A stretch of 64,000 bases of DNA from Sipunculus nudus (taxonomy: Eukaryota; Annelida; Sipuncula; Golfingiida; Sipunculidae), in contig CM049322.1 in NCBI GenBank assembly GCA_026874595.1, forward strand, positions 51,489,386 to 51,553,385, written 5' to 3'. A program made the position numbers and the translations under genes. The notes under the pieces are model-generated. The model made no database searches and was not told where the DNA came from. It saw only the letters and a list, made by a program, of their open reading frames with translations. Below, one piece after another: positions 23,992-36,120 of this stretch (position 1 is its first letter; every line of letters starts with the position of its first letter).

Positions 23992-24462
23992 TTATATGAT
24001 CACCCTCAATATTTTACCTCTGATACCTGCTTTAAGTAATTTTCCCCACAGGGCTGAGCGCCAAATTGTATCAAAAGCCTTCCGGTAGTCAATGAAAGCA
24101 CAGTATAATTTTTTTTGGTTACCCAGAAATATGTCTATTACATTTTTCAGAAGATAAATTTGATCTAGTGTGCTATATCCCTTTCTGAATCCTGCCTGAT
24201 TCTCTTTGATTAATTTTGTCTGTTCTGAAAATGTTTGGAGCCTGTCATTTAATATACTAGTGAAAAGTTTCCCCATGCAGCTTAATAAAGTTATACCTCT
24301 ATAGTTATCACAGTCTGCTGGGTCTCCTTTGTTTTTGTATATTAGCATTATCATGCCTTTAAGCCAGATCTCATTGACCTTTTCTTCATCTAAGATTCTG
24401 TTAAAAAAATTGATATGCAGGGGCATTAATTTTTCACTAGAGCTTTTTATGAATTCATTCAA
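23992..24462 (-). pseudogene. LINE reverse transcriptase, N-terminal fingers and motif A
   Basis: Contains MLIYKNKGDPADCDNYRGIT and LLSCMGKLF (RT motifs 0-1), then ENQAGFRKGYSTLDQI and AFIDYRKAFDT, motif A with the first catalytic aspartate. It continues into the 449-codon palm segment after a lesion. Degeneration is light compared with the gypsy-type element at the right of the window. Confidence 0.85.
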
Positions 24463-24607
24463 TATTTTATCTTGACCACAAGCTTTACTGTTTTTTTAAT
24501 TTGTTTATGCTTTTTATGATCTCAGCTTCTGATATTGGTAGGTTCAGGGTTTCATCATTATTGTCTAGTGCTATAGTCTCCTCAAGTGAGGCACCATTAT
24601 TTTCATA

Positions 24608-25126
24608 TTAGTGGAAGTGTGAATCGGCCAAGCTTTTAAAGGACTTATAGAAGTCCTCGATATTAGGTTTTCTATTTAATATCTTGGGTTTAGTTTGATT
24701 AAGGACTGACCAGTAGTACTTTGGATCTTTAGTTCTGGCAGTTCTTAATTTTCTAATCTGTTCATTTCTACTCCTTATTCTATAATTGTTCACAGGCTTT
24801 TTGTACTGTTTACTACCTTGTTTCAGTTTATTTTTGGTTCCAGCTGTTCTTACTGCTTGGTTAATTCCTTTCGCTCGGAAATAGGATTTTCTCAACAATT
24901 CAGTTTCTTCACTTAAGTGGAATTTGCCTGTCTGTTTACTGCTTTTAACTGTGATTATCCTCTCTTTACCAAATGTTTTGTCTGCCGCTTCAATAAAAAT
25001 ATTATTTAGTTTATCATTTATACAATTTATGGACAAGATATTACTGTCCACATCATCCATGAGTGAGCTGACAGCTTCATCTGAGATATTTAGTACACAA
25101 ACCTTTGACTTTTCATTATTCCACAT
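24608..25126 (-). pseudogene. LINE ORF2 linker between endonuclease and reverse transcriptase
   Basis: 172 codons rich in Lys/Arg/Asn, with a KYYWSVLNQTKPK segment, a common pre-RT motif (x-x-x-W-x-x-L-N). Both ends are separated from the flanking domains by short broken stretches (24463-24607 and 25127-25228). Confidence 0.75.
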
Positions 25127-25228
25127 CTTACGATGGGTTTTGGTAAGTTGTTGCCCAGTGTCCCCACTATCCCCTCCCAGGCAGCAGCTGCTTGTGCCTG
25201 TGATCTTGCCCGTTGTACATTTAAGTGT

Positions 25229-26090
25229 TCAAACTATCCTACAGTGTTTATCAGAGAATACAGCGACAAAATCCTCCACCGTGAATTTGCTAACCTTAGA
25301 GAGGATGACAGCATTGCCAATTACATAGTCAATTACAGAGTTATCTGTTGTGGTGGCTTTCCCTACTTTATCCCTTCCTAATCTGCCATTCATACAAAAT
25401 AATGCTAATGACTTGCACATTTCAATGAGACTGTGGCCATAATTATCAGGCCTTCTATCATCACAGTTCTGTCTTTCAAGTGTAATACCAAGTTCATCTA
25501 GAGTGTTAATATCATTTAATATTTCTGTGACCTCTCGGTCTAGTTCCAGGTGTTCAAGTATGAGTTCACTAGTCTCAATATAGTCTTTTAGGTATTGCGT
25601 GTGCGCATTAAAATCTCCACATATACAAATGTAAAACTCGTCCTTCATGGAAAGGATTTCATCCTGTAGTTCTAACATTGGTTCATTGTGCTGGTACTTA
25701 GACCCTTCAGGTGGTACATATACATTACCAAGTTTACAGCTTTATTTATGATAATTAACTGTATGAGATCACTGCCTGACTTTTTAAAGGTGATATATTT
25801 GTCCAGCCACTTTTTGTAAACAACACACAGGCCACCCGATCTCACATTTGAACAGCGCTTCCTGTTTTTATATATATAATTTCAAGGCCCATATCATTAA
25901 CCTTGCTTGTTATATCATCAATATCTATATCATCCAGTTTGGTCTCACAAAAAACATGATATGTCAAATTTTTTTCAAGTTTTCAGTGAATTCTGGAATA
26001 TTCAACTTACTTCTGAAACCACACACATTACAACATTGAAAATTTAAAGTTGACTCTTGACATGGTACTGAGTAGTTATGGTCATATGAG
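25229..26090 (-). pseudogene. LINE apurinic-like endonuclease (EEP) domain
   Basis: The C-terminal half (25229-25678) is open, with ICGDFNAHT (catalytic D-x-N), NGRLG, SVIDYVIGN and FSDKHCRI (the S-D-x-H box). The N-terminal half, including a CETKLDD segment near 25950-25920, is spread over other frames between 25680 and 26090, so it carries indels. EEP nicks the target site to start target-primed reverse transcription. Confidence 0.8.
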
Positions 26091-26099
26091 TGAATTTCA

Positions 26100-26970
26100 T
26101 TGTGTTCAGGAAAGTTAAGAGTTTCCTTACCTTTGACTGTCACTCCATGCCTGTCCTATGCCCTAGTATCTGAGTCATCAATATTCAACACACATTCACC
26201 AAGTCCTAACAGTTCAAGATCTGGGTTTCGTACTCCTAGTTTGAAGAGATCATCTACAGAGTCAAATGTAATCCACTTGCCTGTACCTTGGTCCCTGTCT
26301 TTATGCATGCATATGATCCTGCCATCTCTTGTGTTTACTGTCCTCTCATTCACATTCTCCACGTTCTTGACAAATCGGAATAACTTGAACCTCAGTGCAG
26401 TCAAGTCTTCATTAATGTAGACCTTCGGACCTGGTACCCCCCTGAGTTTTTTCTTATTCTCCATCACTCTGTCGTTGTTTGCCTGGACACAAACTTACAC
26501 ACAATTGGTCTGGGGCCCGACTTATTTCTTGAACTGACTCTGTGGCATGCAGATATATCACTAGATTTGATGCTTACATTTATCTTGCTTAGGAGTTCAA
26601 CTGTCTTACCGGTGGAGACCTCTGCGGCCTCATCTTCCTCTTCTGGGATCCAACATATCTTTATGTTTTCTCTTCTCGAGTACTGTTCGAGCTCATCCAG
26701 TTTTTACCTGCTGACTAGTGTTTGTCTCTGGAAATGTCCCATTATTTTCTCAATTTTTTCCTCCGTCTTTCTGTTCTCTTTCTGTATCATTTGGAGCAGG
26801 CCATTCGTAGCACTTGTTACGGCTGTGGACACTGCTACTGCTATAGCGTTAGTGAACACTGGGAGCATGCTATGTAAAATGTCCGTCACTGTGTTTCCTT
26901 GTTTAACATTCCCCTTTTTAGACAGGGCACCCTCCAAACTCTTAACTGTGTCCTCTACTTTCTCTTTCAC
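26100..26970 (-). pseudogene. LINE ORF1 remnant (coiled-coil/RRM-like nucleic-acid-binding protein)
   Basis: The upstream part (26970-26704) encodes a Lys/Glu-rich helical segment. The next part, in another frame near 26700-26600, reads with an LEQYSRREN-type motif and an IPEEEDEAAE stretch, common in ORF1 proteins of several LINE clades. The last part (26467-26156) has KVYINEDLTALRFKLFRFVK. The 5' end is missing because the copy is truncated at 26980. Confidence 0.65.
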
Positions 26971-26988
26971 TATTTCTGTGGTTCTATA

Positions 26989-28295
26989 GTAGTTTTAGTA
27001 CGGGCTTGTGTCAGAAAACAATAATTTATTCGCCATATAATAAAACTAGGAAAAATAAAAAATTCTGGGAAAAACTCGGAAATTAATAAAACCCGGAAAA
27101 ATGATCGGAAAAGCATAAAAACACATGCGGAAGAGTAATTCAACTGATTCATTTAACAGAGAATGATTCAGTGCGACTATACAGCTGTTTTTCATTTGAT
27201 TAAAATGAATAAAAGTACTTTTAACTGACCCTATTGCGTGTTGATCACCCTGTAAATTTCCTGCGTCCGCCATCTTGGAGTCATGATATGTCGGAAAAAA
27301 TGTTTTTTCCCTCGGAAATAAAGTAAATTTTACGTTAACACTTTGTAAAACTGTCACATTATGAAACAAATCATAAATATTTTAAAATAAACACCATACA
27401 TTTTTTAAAAATCAAATCTATTAAATTGTAACCAATTAAACTTTTAGAACTGGCAAGGGCCCCTTGCTCCAGGGATCATTCCCTAGTATAATTTTCTGCG
27501 TAGGTCACAGATAGAACACCGTTAGTTTTCAGTTTCGTTACGTAAATCATCGACAAATATATTGTTTATTTAGTAAACAATTCATGTTAAAAAATATATA
27601 TATACAAGGTATTACAATTGAGTCTTGGATATATACATTGTATAGGTATTTGTGAATCATTTTCAATATGAGATATTATGCACATTATGAGATTAACAAA
27701 AGTCACTTGGCACATTAGGGATTAAACTGTACAATGATAAAATATAAATTATTGTTCTAGTCATTGAAACCGTTCCACATCTACAATATAGTCACAATAT
27801 GGTATTTCATACATATTCTAATATTCAGAATTGTGTGCACAATGAACATTGTTTAGGAATATATATATATAGGAATATATATATATATATATATATATAT
27901 TAATATATAAAAGATATGTTTCATGTCATAAATTGTTACTCTTTAAAACAAAATTAAGTCATATGATTTCAGGAAATGTTTTAAATTACATATATGATGT
28001 AAATATGTGGGTTATCATGGTAAACATGTATTGTTTACTAAATAAACAGTATATTTGTCGATAATTTACATTTTAATTTTTCCATGTTTTCTATCAAAGC
28101 TGAAAACTGGGGGGGGGGGGGGTTCTAAAACAAAATCATGAAATTCCTTTCACTGGTACCCGCAGAATTGGGACTTATTTCCACATTTCATTAGGTTTGA
28201 TCCTGCAAATTTTATACTTATTCATCTTCTGCAACTGATATTTCAAATTAGAATTAAAACAGTATGTTGTATGGAATTATTGTGTGGTGTTTAAA

Positions 28296-28342
<47 letters not shown>

Positions 28343-29239
28343 GGATCAAATTTCCTTTGCTATATATTTCTAGTGGCGGATCCAGAGGGGGCGCCCGCGG
28401 CGCGCCTATACCGTTGCGCCACAGCAGCAGTATCTCTCATTTTATCTATTTTTTTCCAGATTTTTGTGATTCATTTTCATTGTTCATATTCCTTTTTATT
28501 AAGTAGCAATAACGTTTAATGTTTACTGACCACCACGTTACAACAGAAAAAGGCCAAGGAAAGAAATTTTACAGATCTATTATTCAGTATGTACAATCTA
28601 CAAGCTGAGTTTATATCAATCTAGGCCCAAATAATAGTGTGTCGAAACGAAGCTATGAATACAGACCGACACACATAGGTACACACACCCTAACACACAC
28701 ATATAATATATTAAGGAAATTTATTATATCTTTTGATCATATTAGATTGTATATTTTTATATCAGGAGCCTCCGTTTTATCAATATACAGGAGAAGATCC
28801 AGGATCTAGGAAGAGGACTAATAATAAAACCTAACAAAGGTCCCCAGGTCCGGAAAAGTCGGGGGGGGGGAGTTGCGTCGCAGAAAAAAAGGGGATACAG
28901 ACACCCTGCCCCCCCCCCCTCCCCCCTGTTAATCCGCTCCTGAAATAAACATAAACATAAATATATATTGGTGTTTTACAGTACGACTTTGTAACTAGGG
29001 ATTTCGCGTAGACCCTGCAACTTCAGGGAATTTTGAAATCACTGTTTCATTTAGGGTTTTAAAGAAATCACTGGGAACAGTACCTTAATTTTACACAATG
29101 TTACGGGGTAGATTTATCAGTATTTTTCAAGCATATATAACTCTATGATTTAATTGTGTACCAAAAATGAAATTAGATCATAACAATTAGTTATTTGTTT
29201 AAATGTTAAATCAGTACTTTACATTTTTGCCACATATAA
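26989..29239. other. Non-coding interval with short repeats and a GGATCC-ended element
   Basis: No gene. The first bases are the flank of MITE family 1 copy 1. A (TA)n tract lies near 27870-27900, a G run at about 28111-28122, and (CA)n at about 28299-28327. At 28374 the sequence gtggcggatccag and at about 28925-28942 its approximate inverse, ttaatccgctcctg, enclose about 570 bp with G/C homopolymers, possibly a hAT-type TIR element. Confidence 0.5.
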
Positions 29240-29777
29240 TATTGTATATGTTTTTCCTGTTAGCAATCTTGATTTAATTTCATTAGCATGTACACATAAG
29301 GATGTAATTTTTCTTGAAAAAAAGAAATGTGAAAGCCATTGATAAAAAAAAAATTGCTGTTACATTAAATTTTAGAAGATCCATAAATAAATGTATTGTT
29401 TACATCTGTGGTAGTCAGTGGTGTAGGCTTAGCTCACCTGGCTAATTATCTGTACGGTTCACTCGGTCTGCTATTAGTTAGTTCTCAAACAGTTTGGTTT
29501 ATCCTGTGCCAGAGGGGAAAAAGGCATGCAAACAAACATTGCGCGGGGCACATGTCACCCGTACCGCGCAACGTCCTAAATCAAGATTTTCCAGCTTCAC
29601 GAGAAAGCAAATTTATCACGTGTCAATTTGGATCAGACAACCAAGATATTTTATGTAGGAAATACAGATGTGCCTTCTAAAATGTATACGCTATACGTGT
29701 TAAAAGTACATGAAAATATATGGTCATAACTACGAATAAACAAACAAAATTTGTAGAGTACATATTTATATACTCAC

Positions 29778-29867
29778 TTGTCTGAGTAGTGTGTTTTTTA
29801 GGAAACAACCGGCTTCGCTTATGCTGTCAACTCTGGACGGATCGGCGTGTAGATAATCTATGTCAGC
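29778..29867 (-). CDS. Candidate 90-nt coding exon
   Basis: On the minus strand tatctttcag precedes and gtgagtat follows a fully open 90-nt segment, entered here in phase 0, reading ADIDYLHADPSRVDSISEAG and ending FLKNTLLRQ. Splice signals are strong. In duplicated copy B the left part survives near 37410-37445 (ctgagtag, aagaaac) but the donor is altered and the rest is cut off by the 5.5 kb insertion. It could be an upstream exon of the NLR gene, which lies on the same strand, or of another gene. I do not recognise the protein. Confidence 0.4.
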
Positions 29868-30999
29868 CTGAAAGATACATATGAATAAAGATTTGATAAA
29901 TGGCGGGAAAACATATCTCTACCTAAAGGTACAGTAAAGATATTTCCATTTACAAATGATCCCGGTGCATATTAACAAAATGATATTAGGCACACGTGTT
30001 TAAACTCTAATTGATATGCTGAAGGATAGACGTGTATCATACGGACGACTCATGGGTACTACTCATGCAGATACGCGAATTACGTCACGTTATTAAGGAA
30101 AACAAGTTTTAAAATAATCAATTGACCTGTTTTGAAAATTAACAGACTTACATATCGAAAAGTGAGTGGGGGATACAATGTTCACAGCCTTTTATCTATT
30201 CCAAACACGAGATGCTTTTTTCACATCGTGGGTGTGCATTGTGTAAACAGTATTTTCTTCAGAACAGTTACATAAAAATAGCCACTCTCATGTATCAGAT
30301 GGATGGCCCTGAACAACTGGCTTTTGCGCTGCAAAAAACATCGTACAGCAGCGAGTTTTTTATACGAAATGATTTTTTTATTGTCCTTTTTTCTAGGGGC
30401 AGGCAACGTTTTCTAATTTAGTACAGTCCTTTAACTATAGCTTTCCTACCAAATATCAAACAGCGACCCCCACTTCCCTAGATATCAAGCTACATCCTTT
30501 CCAACGTGTATATATGAGCACCAAACGACGGAAGCCGCGCCACCGCATGTTAAACAAAAGACAGCAGTACACGTTCCAGTAAACATTAGAAACGTAAAAC
30601 GACACCAGCTCTGTCAGGTAACATATTATAGAGAGCGAAAAATGTTCCACTAAATATCAAACAACTGACAGCGACCCTCGCTCCCACAGATATCAAGCTA
30701 CACCCGATCCACCGTATATAAGCACCAATCGACGATACCCGCGCCTCCACATGTCAAACAGAAGACAGGGGTATAAGCTCCAATAAACACTGAAAACGTA
30801 AAGCGACACCAGCTCTACCAGGTAACAAAACTATAGAGAGCGAAAAACGCACCAACAAGTATCAGACAAAAGATGGCGGTACACGCTCAAAGATTCCAGT
30901 CCCATATTTGTTAGCTGCTACATAACTTTACCGAAAATTACAATGCTGTATGTAACATGCTAATATATATATATGTGTGTGTGTCTGTGTGTGTGTCAC

Positions 31000-31170
31000 G
31001 GTAAAAATGGCAATCTGGTACGATCGACAATTGTACCAGGACAGATCGCAATTGTAATTTGTACTGATACAAAGCAAAATTGCTAACTGCACCGGTACAA
31101 CTGGCAATCGTAACAGTACAAATGACAATTGGGATCCGTACCGGTACGATTGGCAATTGTACAAAGGGGT
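31000..31170. repeat. Array of CAATTGTACC-type words
   Basis: Within 170 bp the words ggcaattgtac, cgcaattgtaa and ggtacaactggcaat recur in both orientations about every 20-25 bases. The same array is at about 43745-43890 in duplicated copy B. It has potential for self-pairing; function unknown. Confidence 0.55.
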
Positions 31171-31220
31171 TCGGTGAAATAATTCATGCATGTCACACAC
31201 ACATATATATATACCTCAAC

Positions 31221-31453
31221 CGGGTACTACTATAGAACGCGGGCTTTACCAAAAACCATATATAGGATATGCATGAAGTCAACCGCTGCTTGATTTTGCC
31301 ACTTATTTTATACCACTTACACTCTCCTCCATTACATAAATCCTATACATCATAACGTCCCTTCGTATATTCACTCGTAGTCATAACCTCGTAGAGACAG
31401 TGTGTGAGTGATCCTTCAGATGCTCTGAAGCCCGTGTTCTATAGTGGCTCCCT
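31221..31453. mobile_element. MITE family 1, copy 2 (233 bp, uninterrupted)
   Basis: Inverted ends: ggtactactatagaacgcg at left and, read in reverse from the right, gggagccactatagaacacg. It matches the outer parts of 18409-21157 in inverted orientation. Copy B of the segmental duplication lacks it (about 44048-44052, tatataaacttaaaccg), so the element entered copy A after the duplication. Confidence 0.85.
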
Positions 31454-32114
31454 AAACCGTAGTGAGGCGCACATTTTACGGAAAGGACACCTACTGGAAA
31501 GAACCGACGTATCAGCTACCTGCATGGTACCTTGATGATACCTTGCTGTAAGAAATGTCAAAAAACAAAGCGTTCACATAGGAATATTTTATATCTACTG
31601 AACTCTATCAATGCCCCAGCCTAATAGAGACTCTGGTTATAGTTTATCCCTATATAATATATTGTGCTCACCTGTTTCAATTGTGCCAAGTATGGGCCGT
31701 AAAACCTGTTTCACAGAGAATTCATTCAAATGTGTGTCAACTTTTATTATGTATCCAAAGCGCGCACTCAGGGTCTGACGGATCTCATGCATTTGAGATC
31801 AATATAAGCAGCCAATTCAGTCCACTGCACATGCGCTGTTTGGCTATAACAAAACAGAATCTACACAAGTCCAGGGGTGTCATTCATATCGATGTATCCC
31901 GTCAGACCCTTTATATAGGACGACTGTATTGATTTTTTTATACAAAAAAGTCTATCCATAGTGAACATGTGTATACCAGCGCGAGTCATGGACACAGGAA
32001 ACACAGCTATTGTGGACTTATTTATAGGTATGTACAGGGAATCCTTAACCTCACAAAGGATATACACATAAAGAAACACTTCTATTGTATTGGTTTCGTA
32101 TTTACCAAAGTACT

Positions 32115-32290
32115 TAGGAACTTTTTAGCTCTGTGGCTCAGGGGTATATAGGGCACAGGACTCAAACCGGATAGTCATCAGGTCAAATCTCAGCCGAGGA
32201 GCGATAAGATTTTCAGGGTCGGTCCCAACCCAGGGTCAGCGCTCTTCAGGATTAAGGGAAATTGAAACATTGGAGATGTGTTTTGTATCT
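32115..32290 (+). mobile_element. tRNA-derived SINE-like sequence
   Basis: A-box-like ctgtggctcaggggtatata and, about 45 bases on, a B-box-like ggtcaaatctcag. These are followed by gccgaggagcgataagattt and a cccaacccagggtcagcgct stretch. Related pieces occur at about 44660-44860 and, on the other strand, 36700-36890. Clade not assigned. Confidence 0.5.
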
Positions 32291-32539
32291 TTTCCTAATA
32301 TATTTTTTCTGGCTTTTTATCTTAAACGTAGATCTAGAGGCCATATACTCGATTCCTCTCTGTGAGTGAAGGTTTTAAAGTGCCTTTCACATTTTACTTC
32401 ACTTGAAGTAAATTATGTATACTCAGAGGTCTAATGGCTTGGCCGGTTAAAATATCATGAGAAGAAATCAATCAATATACGTGCAAATGGTAAACAGGAC
32501 TATAAGGTAAAATTGAAGTGGTTCGGTCTCTCATTATAT

Positions 32540-33290
32540 TAAAAATTTTATATGTAACAAATTTATGTATACCACCCCAAAATTGTATTGAATATACACA
32601 CAGAACAGTAAATAAATTTGTGTGGATGCTAAAAAGCAAAGGGGAAATATTGCACTGCAGTTAATCCATATATTAAAGGTGGTCAGAATCTACCAGATGT
32701 TAAATTAATGATAAAAGCTCAGAACGTTTTATGGGTAAAAAGACTTATTCATGTACTAGGAAATTCATGGACTAAGTTGGTAATAAAACCTCTAGAAATA
32801 ATTTCATTATTTGGGGTGTTGCCTTCATAACAACGAATATTGATGTAAATATAATTCCAAGTGAAAAGCAACGTTCTATAAAAATTGCTTGATGTCATGG
32901 GCTCACGTATTACAATTTACTCCTAAGTGCACAATTGAAGTTATATCGCAGGCATTATGGAATTATAAATTGTTGAAAATTGGAAACTTATTTGTATTTC
33001 ATAACAAAATCTCTTTATTAGGCATGCATTTATAGGAAACCCGATGAAACCTGATGGGTTTTTTTTACAAAGGAAGATGATTTGATATTACTTAAACATC
33101 TTTACAAATATTACAATTTCAATCAGTCATCAGCTATACCCCCAGGAAGTTGTGTGACATACTAATTCATCAACCTTTTTACAGGAATATTGTATTTATC
33201 AAGAAAACGTCATATGATATTTCACAGTTATGTTCAAAATTGATCTATTGAAAATGCATATATAGCATAACTACTAAGAAATAATAAATG
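32540..33290 (+). pseudogene. Decayed L1-like reverse transcriptase C-terminal fragment
   Basis: Near 32680-32790 one frame reads KGGQNLPDVKLMIKAQNVLW followed by VKRLI and a N-S-W-T-K-L segment. This is the well-known pattern after the RT domain of L1/Tx1-type LINEs (K-G-G-L-x-x-x-D-x-x-x-x-x-x-A-L-K-x-x-W-x-x-R-L). A preceding frame has VNKFVW, also typical. Stops and frameshifts are frequent. The same relic sits at 45750-46500 in copy B, so it predates the duplication. Confidence 0.7.
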
Positions 33291-34625
33291 AGGTGTATAT
33301 TTAGATCTATCTGTTCAGAACAGAAATCTATATTTTATATTTCCCTTGACAAATACACCAGGGAATTCCAGTATAAGATCTTAAATAATTATTAACCTGT
33401 CAATCCCATGCGGTTTTAATGGCAATTGATAGGAAATAACAAATGCATCATTTTCTATTATAACCAAACGGTAATCCACCTATTTGATCAATGTTACAAC
33501 GAATTTATGTTTTGAAATATGTGGTAGCCGAAACATGTTGATACATGTATGTCAGAATTCGCATAAAAATAAGTTATGTATAGAGTAGAGTATGACCTAT
33601 TACTGACAGCAATGGAATCAGTAATGCATCAGATAAGCTAATCAGCAACAAACAAACAAATTAGATCAATTTTTTCTAGTTATAAATAATCTCTGATCTC
33701 TATATTTATCAGTCAAATGTGTACCATTATAATGTTATCTATCCTGAATTATATTTGATTTGTAGTTGGTCAGGCAGCGCCAGGCTGCCAAGTCATGCAG
33801 GTCCTTACATTTGATCGAGTCACATAAAAAGACGACACCCTGATGCAAAAGAAATCCCACTGCGCCTAGCTCTTTGATATATTATCAACATCAGCATGTC
33901 TTTCTTATACGCACGCCATATTCAATAGTAATCCACGTAACAGCGATCGAAGTAGGTCTCTAACTGTTTGTTATTAGTTTCTATTGGTGACGTGAATAAT
34001 ATTTACTTGTTGCTATATACTTGTTGCTTTACCTATTTTTTTCAGCGGAACAAGGAATGCTTAATGGACTTTGACACAGTGAATCTGAATTTTCTCCTTA
34101 TATTTCATTCAGTCCAAAGCTTTCCCTTGGGTACTTCACGCACAGGTTTAGGGGTGTCACTTCGAATATGTCAACACATTGACAATTTCGTTCATGGAAT
34201 TTCATTCGTGGAAGGACAGGCCATTAACTGATACCCTGCACACACACACACACACACAAATACACCCAATCCACTACCCGCCTGTTGTCATGCAATGCCA
34301 GTGCACCTGCCTATGGGGAACACAGGCACGTAGAATAAAATAACGGGGGATATTGAGATGAGATGTCTTTGGACACTGACCCCATTAATTTATACTACAT
34401 GTGCCTGTTCTTGGAAGTGCCTTAATTAATTAATCGTGTCAGGGTATTTCAGAATTTAACCTTTTTGAACAGACCTACTTACCCGAGTAGGGAAACAGAG
34501 CCCCGTATAACTTGTTCAGACCATTCACGGAGGCCGCCTATACATAACTGTTAACAACTGATTACCTGCCGTTCATACTGCTATCTGCGCAGGTGCTCCA
34601 GAGCGGGATAAATTATTTAAGTTTA

Positions 34626-34841
34626 CCTGCACGCAACCAAACACTCCAGGCTACACGAAATAAAAAACGGGGTCTCATCGTTCTTATCAGCCATAAAAAG
34701 CTCACTAAAATACATCAAATTGATGATACGAATAACCAGCTGGAATAAATCACTCAAATACACAACCATTGTCCGTGTGTAAACTCTCATTAAATCATAC
34801 CATTTGGTCAGATTCATCATCACATGTGGAAAATTTACCAA
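34626..34841 (-). CDS. Weak candidate exon at the edge of duplication copy A
   Basis: Open for 72 codons and ending at a possible donor, GTGCAG|gtaaac. It includes YFSELFMADKNDETPFF. In copy B the corresponding minus-strand sequence (about 48120-48030) reads LRELFRADPDYEITGF and then meets a stop. Partial protein-level similarity of the two copies hints at past coding, but nothing is recognised and the evidence is thin. Confidence 0.25.
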
Positions 34842-34932
34842 GGGTAAGGGACATATCGGCCCCCGTTCATTCGGCAGGCCTAAAACCGACCATGTCGACC
34901 GCCAGCGCCCAGTGACAGTGGATTTCCGCCAC

Positions 34933-35101
34933 CAACTCTACTGTTCCTAATCAACTCTACTGTTCCTAATCAACTCTACTCTTCCTAATTAACTCTGCTC
35001 TTCCTAATCAATTCTACTCTTCCTAATCAGCTCTACTGTTCCTAATCAATTCTACTCTTCCTAATCAACTTTACTGTTCCTAATCAACTCTACTGTTCCT
35101 A
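34933..35101. repeat. 19-bp minisatellite, 9 copies
   Basis: Unit caactctactgttcctaat with small variants (tctgctctt, attctactctt). Confidence 0.92.
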
Positions 35102-36120
35102 GGAACAGAGGGAAGGCTTTTCATTGTTATTTAAAACAAATCATTGACATTGGGATTGTCAGTGCTGCTAATTCCGGCTGGACAGAATAATGTTTCACAG
35201 GTATCACTTGTTAACATTTTTGTCATACTCTATCATCCCTAGGTTGGTGATTTTGAGCTTTTTACAGATATATTTTGAAGTCCTATCTCACTAAAATCTA
35301 AGAGATACTGTTTACATCTAGAAAACAATCAGTGCATGCACCTCATTAAATTAAGTGGAAATTTATAACAGTAAAACAGTTAAGGCTTATGTTCATAATG
35401 AAAGGGCTCGGCGGCCGAAATGGTGCTGTACGGTTCACACGGCGACCGATATGGTTGACTAGACAGAGTCAGTGCATGCATGCCACTGTGTGGCTCACTA
35501 GAGTTGGCGGCCGAAATCGCCTGTTGCTTGGCGTTGGCGGCCAAAATGGTCGGTTAGCAGCCGGCGGCCAATATCTTTGGTAGTCGATATATCCCTATAC
35601 CATCCAAAATTACCAGGGGACTGTACGTGGGAACATCCGACAGAATTTTCGTAAGCCAGAGCTGTCAAGATGGTGATGTCTCACTTTTTAACAGCCACTG
35701 ATTTGCAACATTCTTCTACAAACAACAACATTGTATTATGTAAGGATCGGCTTAGGAAAGTCTTTGATGGATTACTGTTAACGTTGTCTTTATTTAATTT
35801 AAAGAGAACAGTAAATGGAATTATATTCAAAGAAGGAAAGAAACCAATATGCATTTCATTATAAATGTTAGGCTTATGATTATATGAATATAACAAATAG
35901 GTCTGTGTATGTATTGGGAACTGGACTCTGGTTCTTGAAATATGGAAAACAGAGGGACATATGAATATTATTGTAAATGATGGGGCCAGATGGTTATATA
36001 ATTATGGAAACATTCTTAGTAGTAGGCAATGACACCTGAACGCACTCTAAAAATTCATAGCCTGGACAATTCCCAATTGAAATACAACTATTCTCAAATC
36101 CGGGGATGGACGCCCAAACT
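35102..36120. other. Spacer between the duplicated blocks
   Basis: No gene recognised. At 35398-35570 a GC-richer part has repeated ggcggccgaaat/ggcggccaaaat words (35410, 35505, 35537, 35562), a short tandem-like feature, with an open frame of 64 codons that looks unlike any family I know. Confidence 0.4.

Larger units (their letters stand above)
21158..26980 (-). mobile_element. 5'-truncated non-LTR retrotransposon (LINE) with broken ORFs
   Basis: The target duplication gttctata lies at 21150-21157 and 26981-26988. On the minus strand the element ends in a (TTGTA)n-type tail (21158-21177), typical of CR1/L2/Jockey-group LINEs. Order on the minus strand: end of ORF1 (26970-26100), EEP endonuclease (about 26090-25229), linker (25126-24608), reverse transcriptase (24462-about 23000), C-terminal zinc-finger region, then a 3' UTR of about 1.4 kb. 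The 5' end starts inside ORF1, so it was dead on arrival, and later stops and frameshifts have accumulated. Confidence 0.88.
29240..34850. repeat. Segmental duplication, copy A
   Basis: Aligns in the same orientation with 36121-37445 and then 42941-48140. Anchors: cagtggtgtaggc...cacctggct at 29415 and 36303; tttacaaatgrtcccggtgc at 29950 and 43002; taaggcgcacattttac-type at 31460 and 44060; a shared L1-like fragment at 32680 and 45848; cagcgatcgragtag near 33940 and 47278. Divergence is substantial, with many indels. Copy A alone carries the MITE at 31221-31453. Confidence 0.8.

Noticed and set aside
30212-30421. Open stretches in duplication copy A as a small gene
   Set aside because: The aligned sequence in copy B (43286-43525) gives an unrelated protein with different indels, so coding is not conserved.
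32115-32290. Functional tRNA gene
   Set aside because: A- and B-box-like words are present, but the sequence does not fold into a cloverleaf by inspection, and related fragments occur elsewhere in the window; SINE-like origin is more likely.
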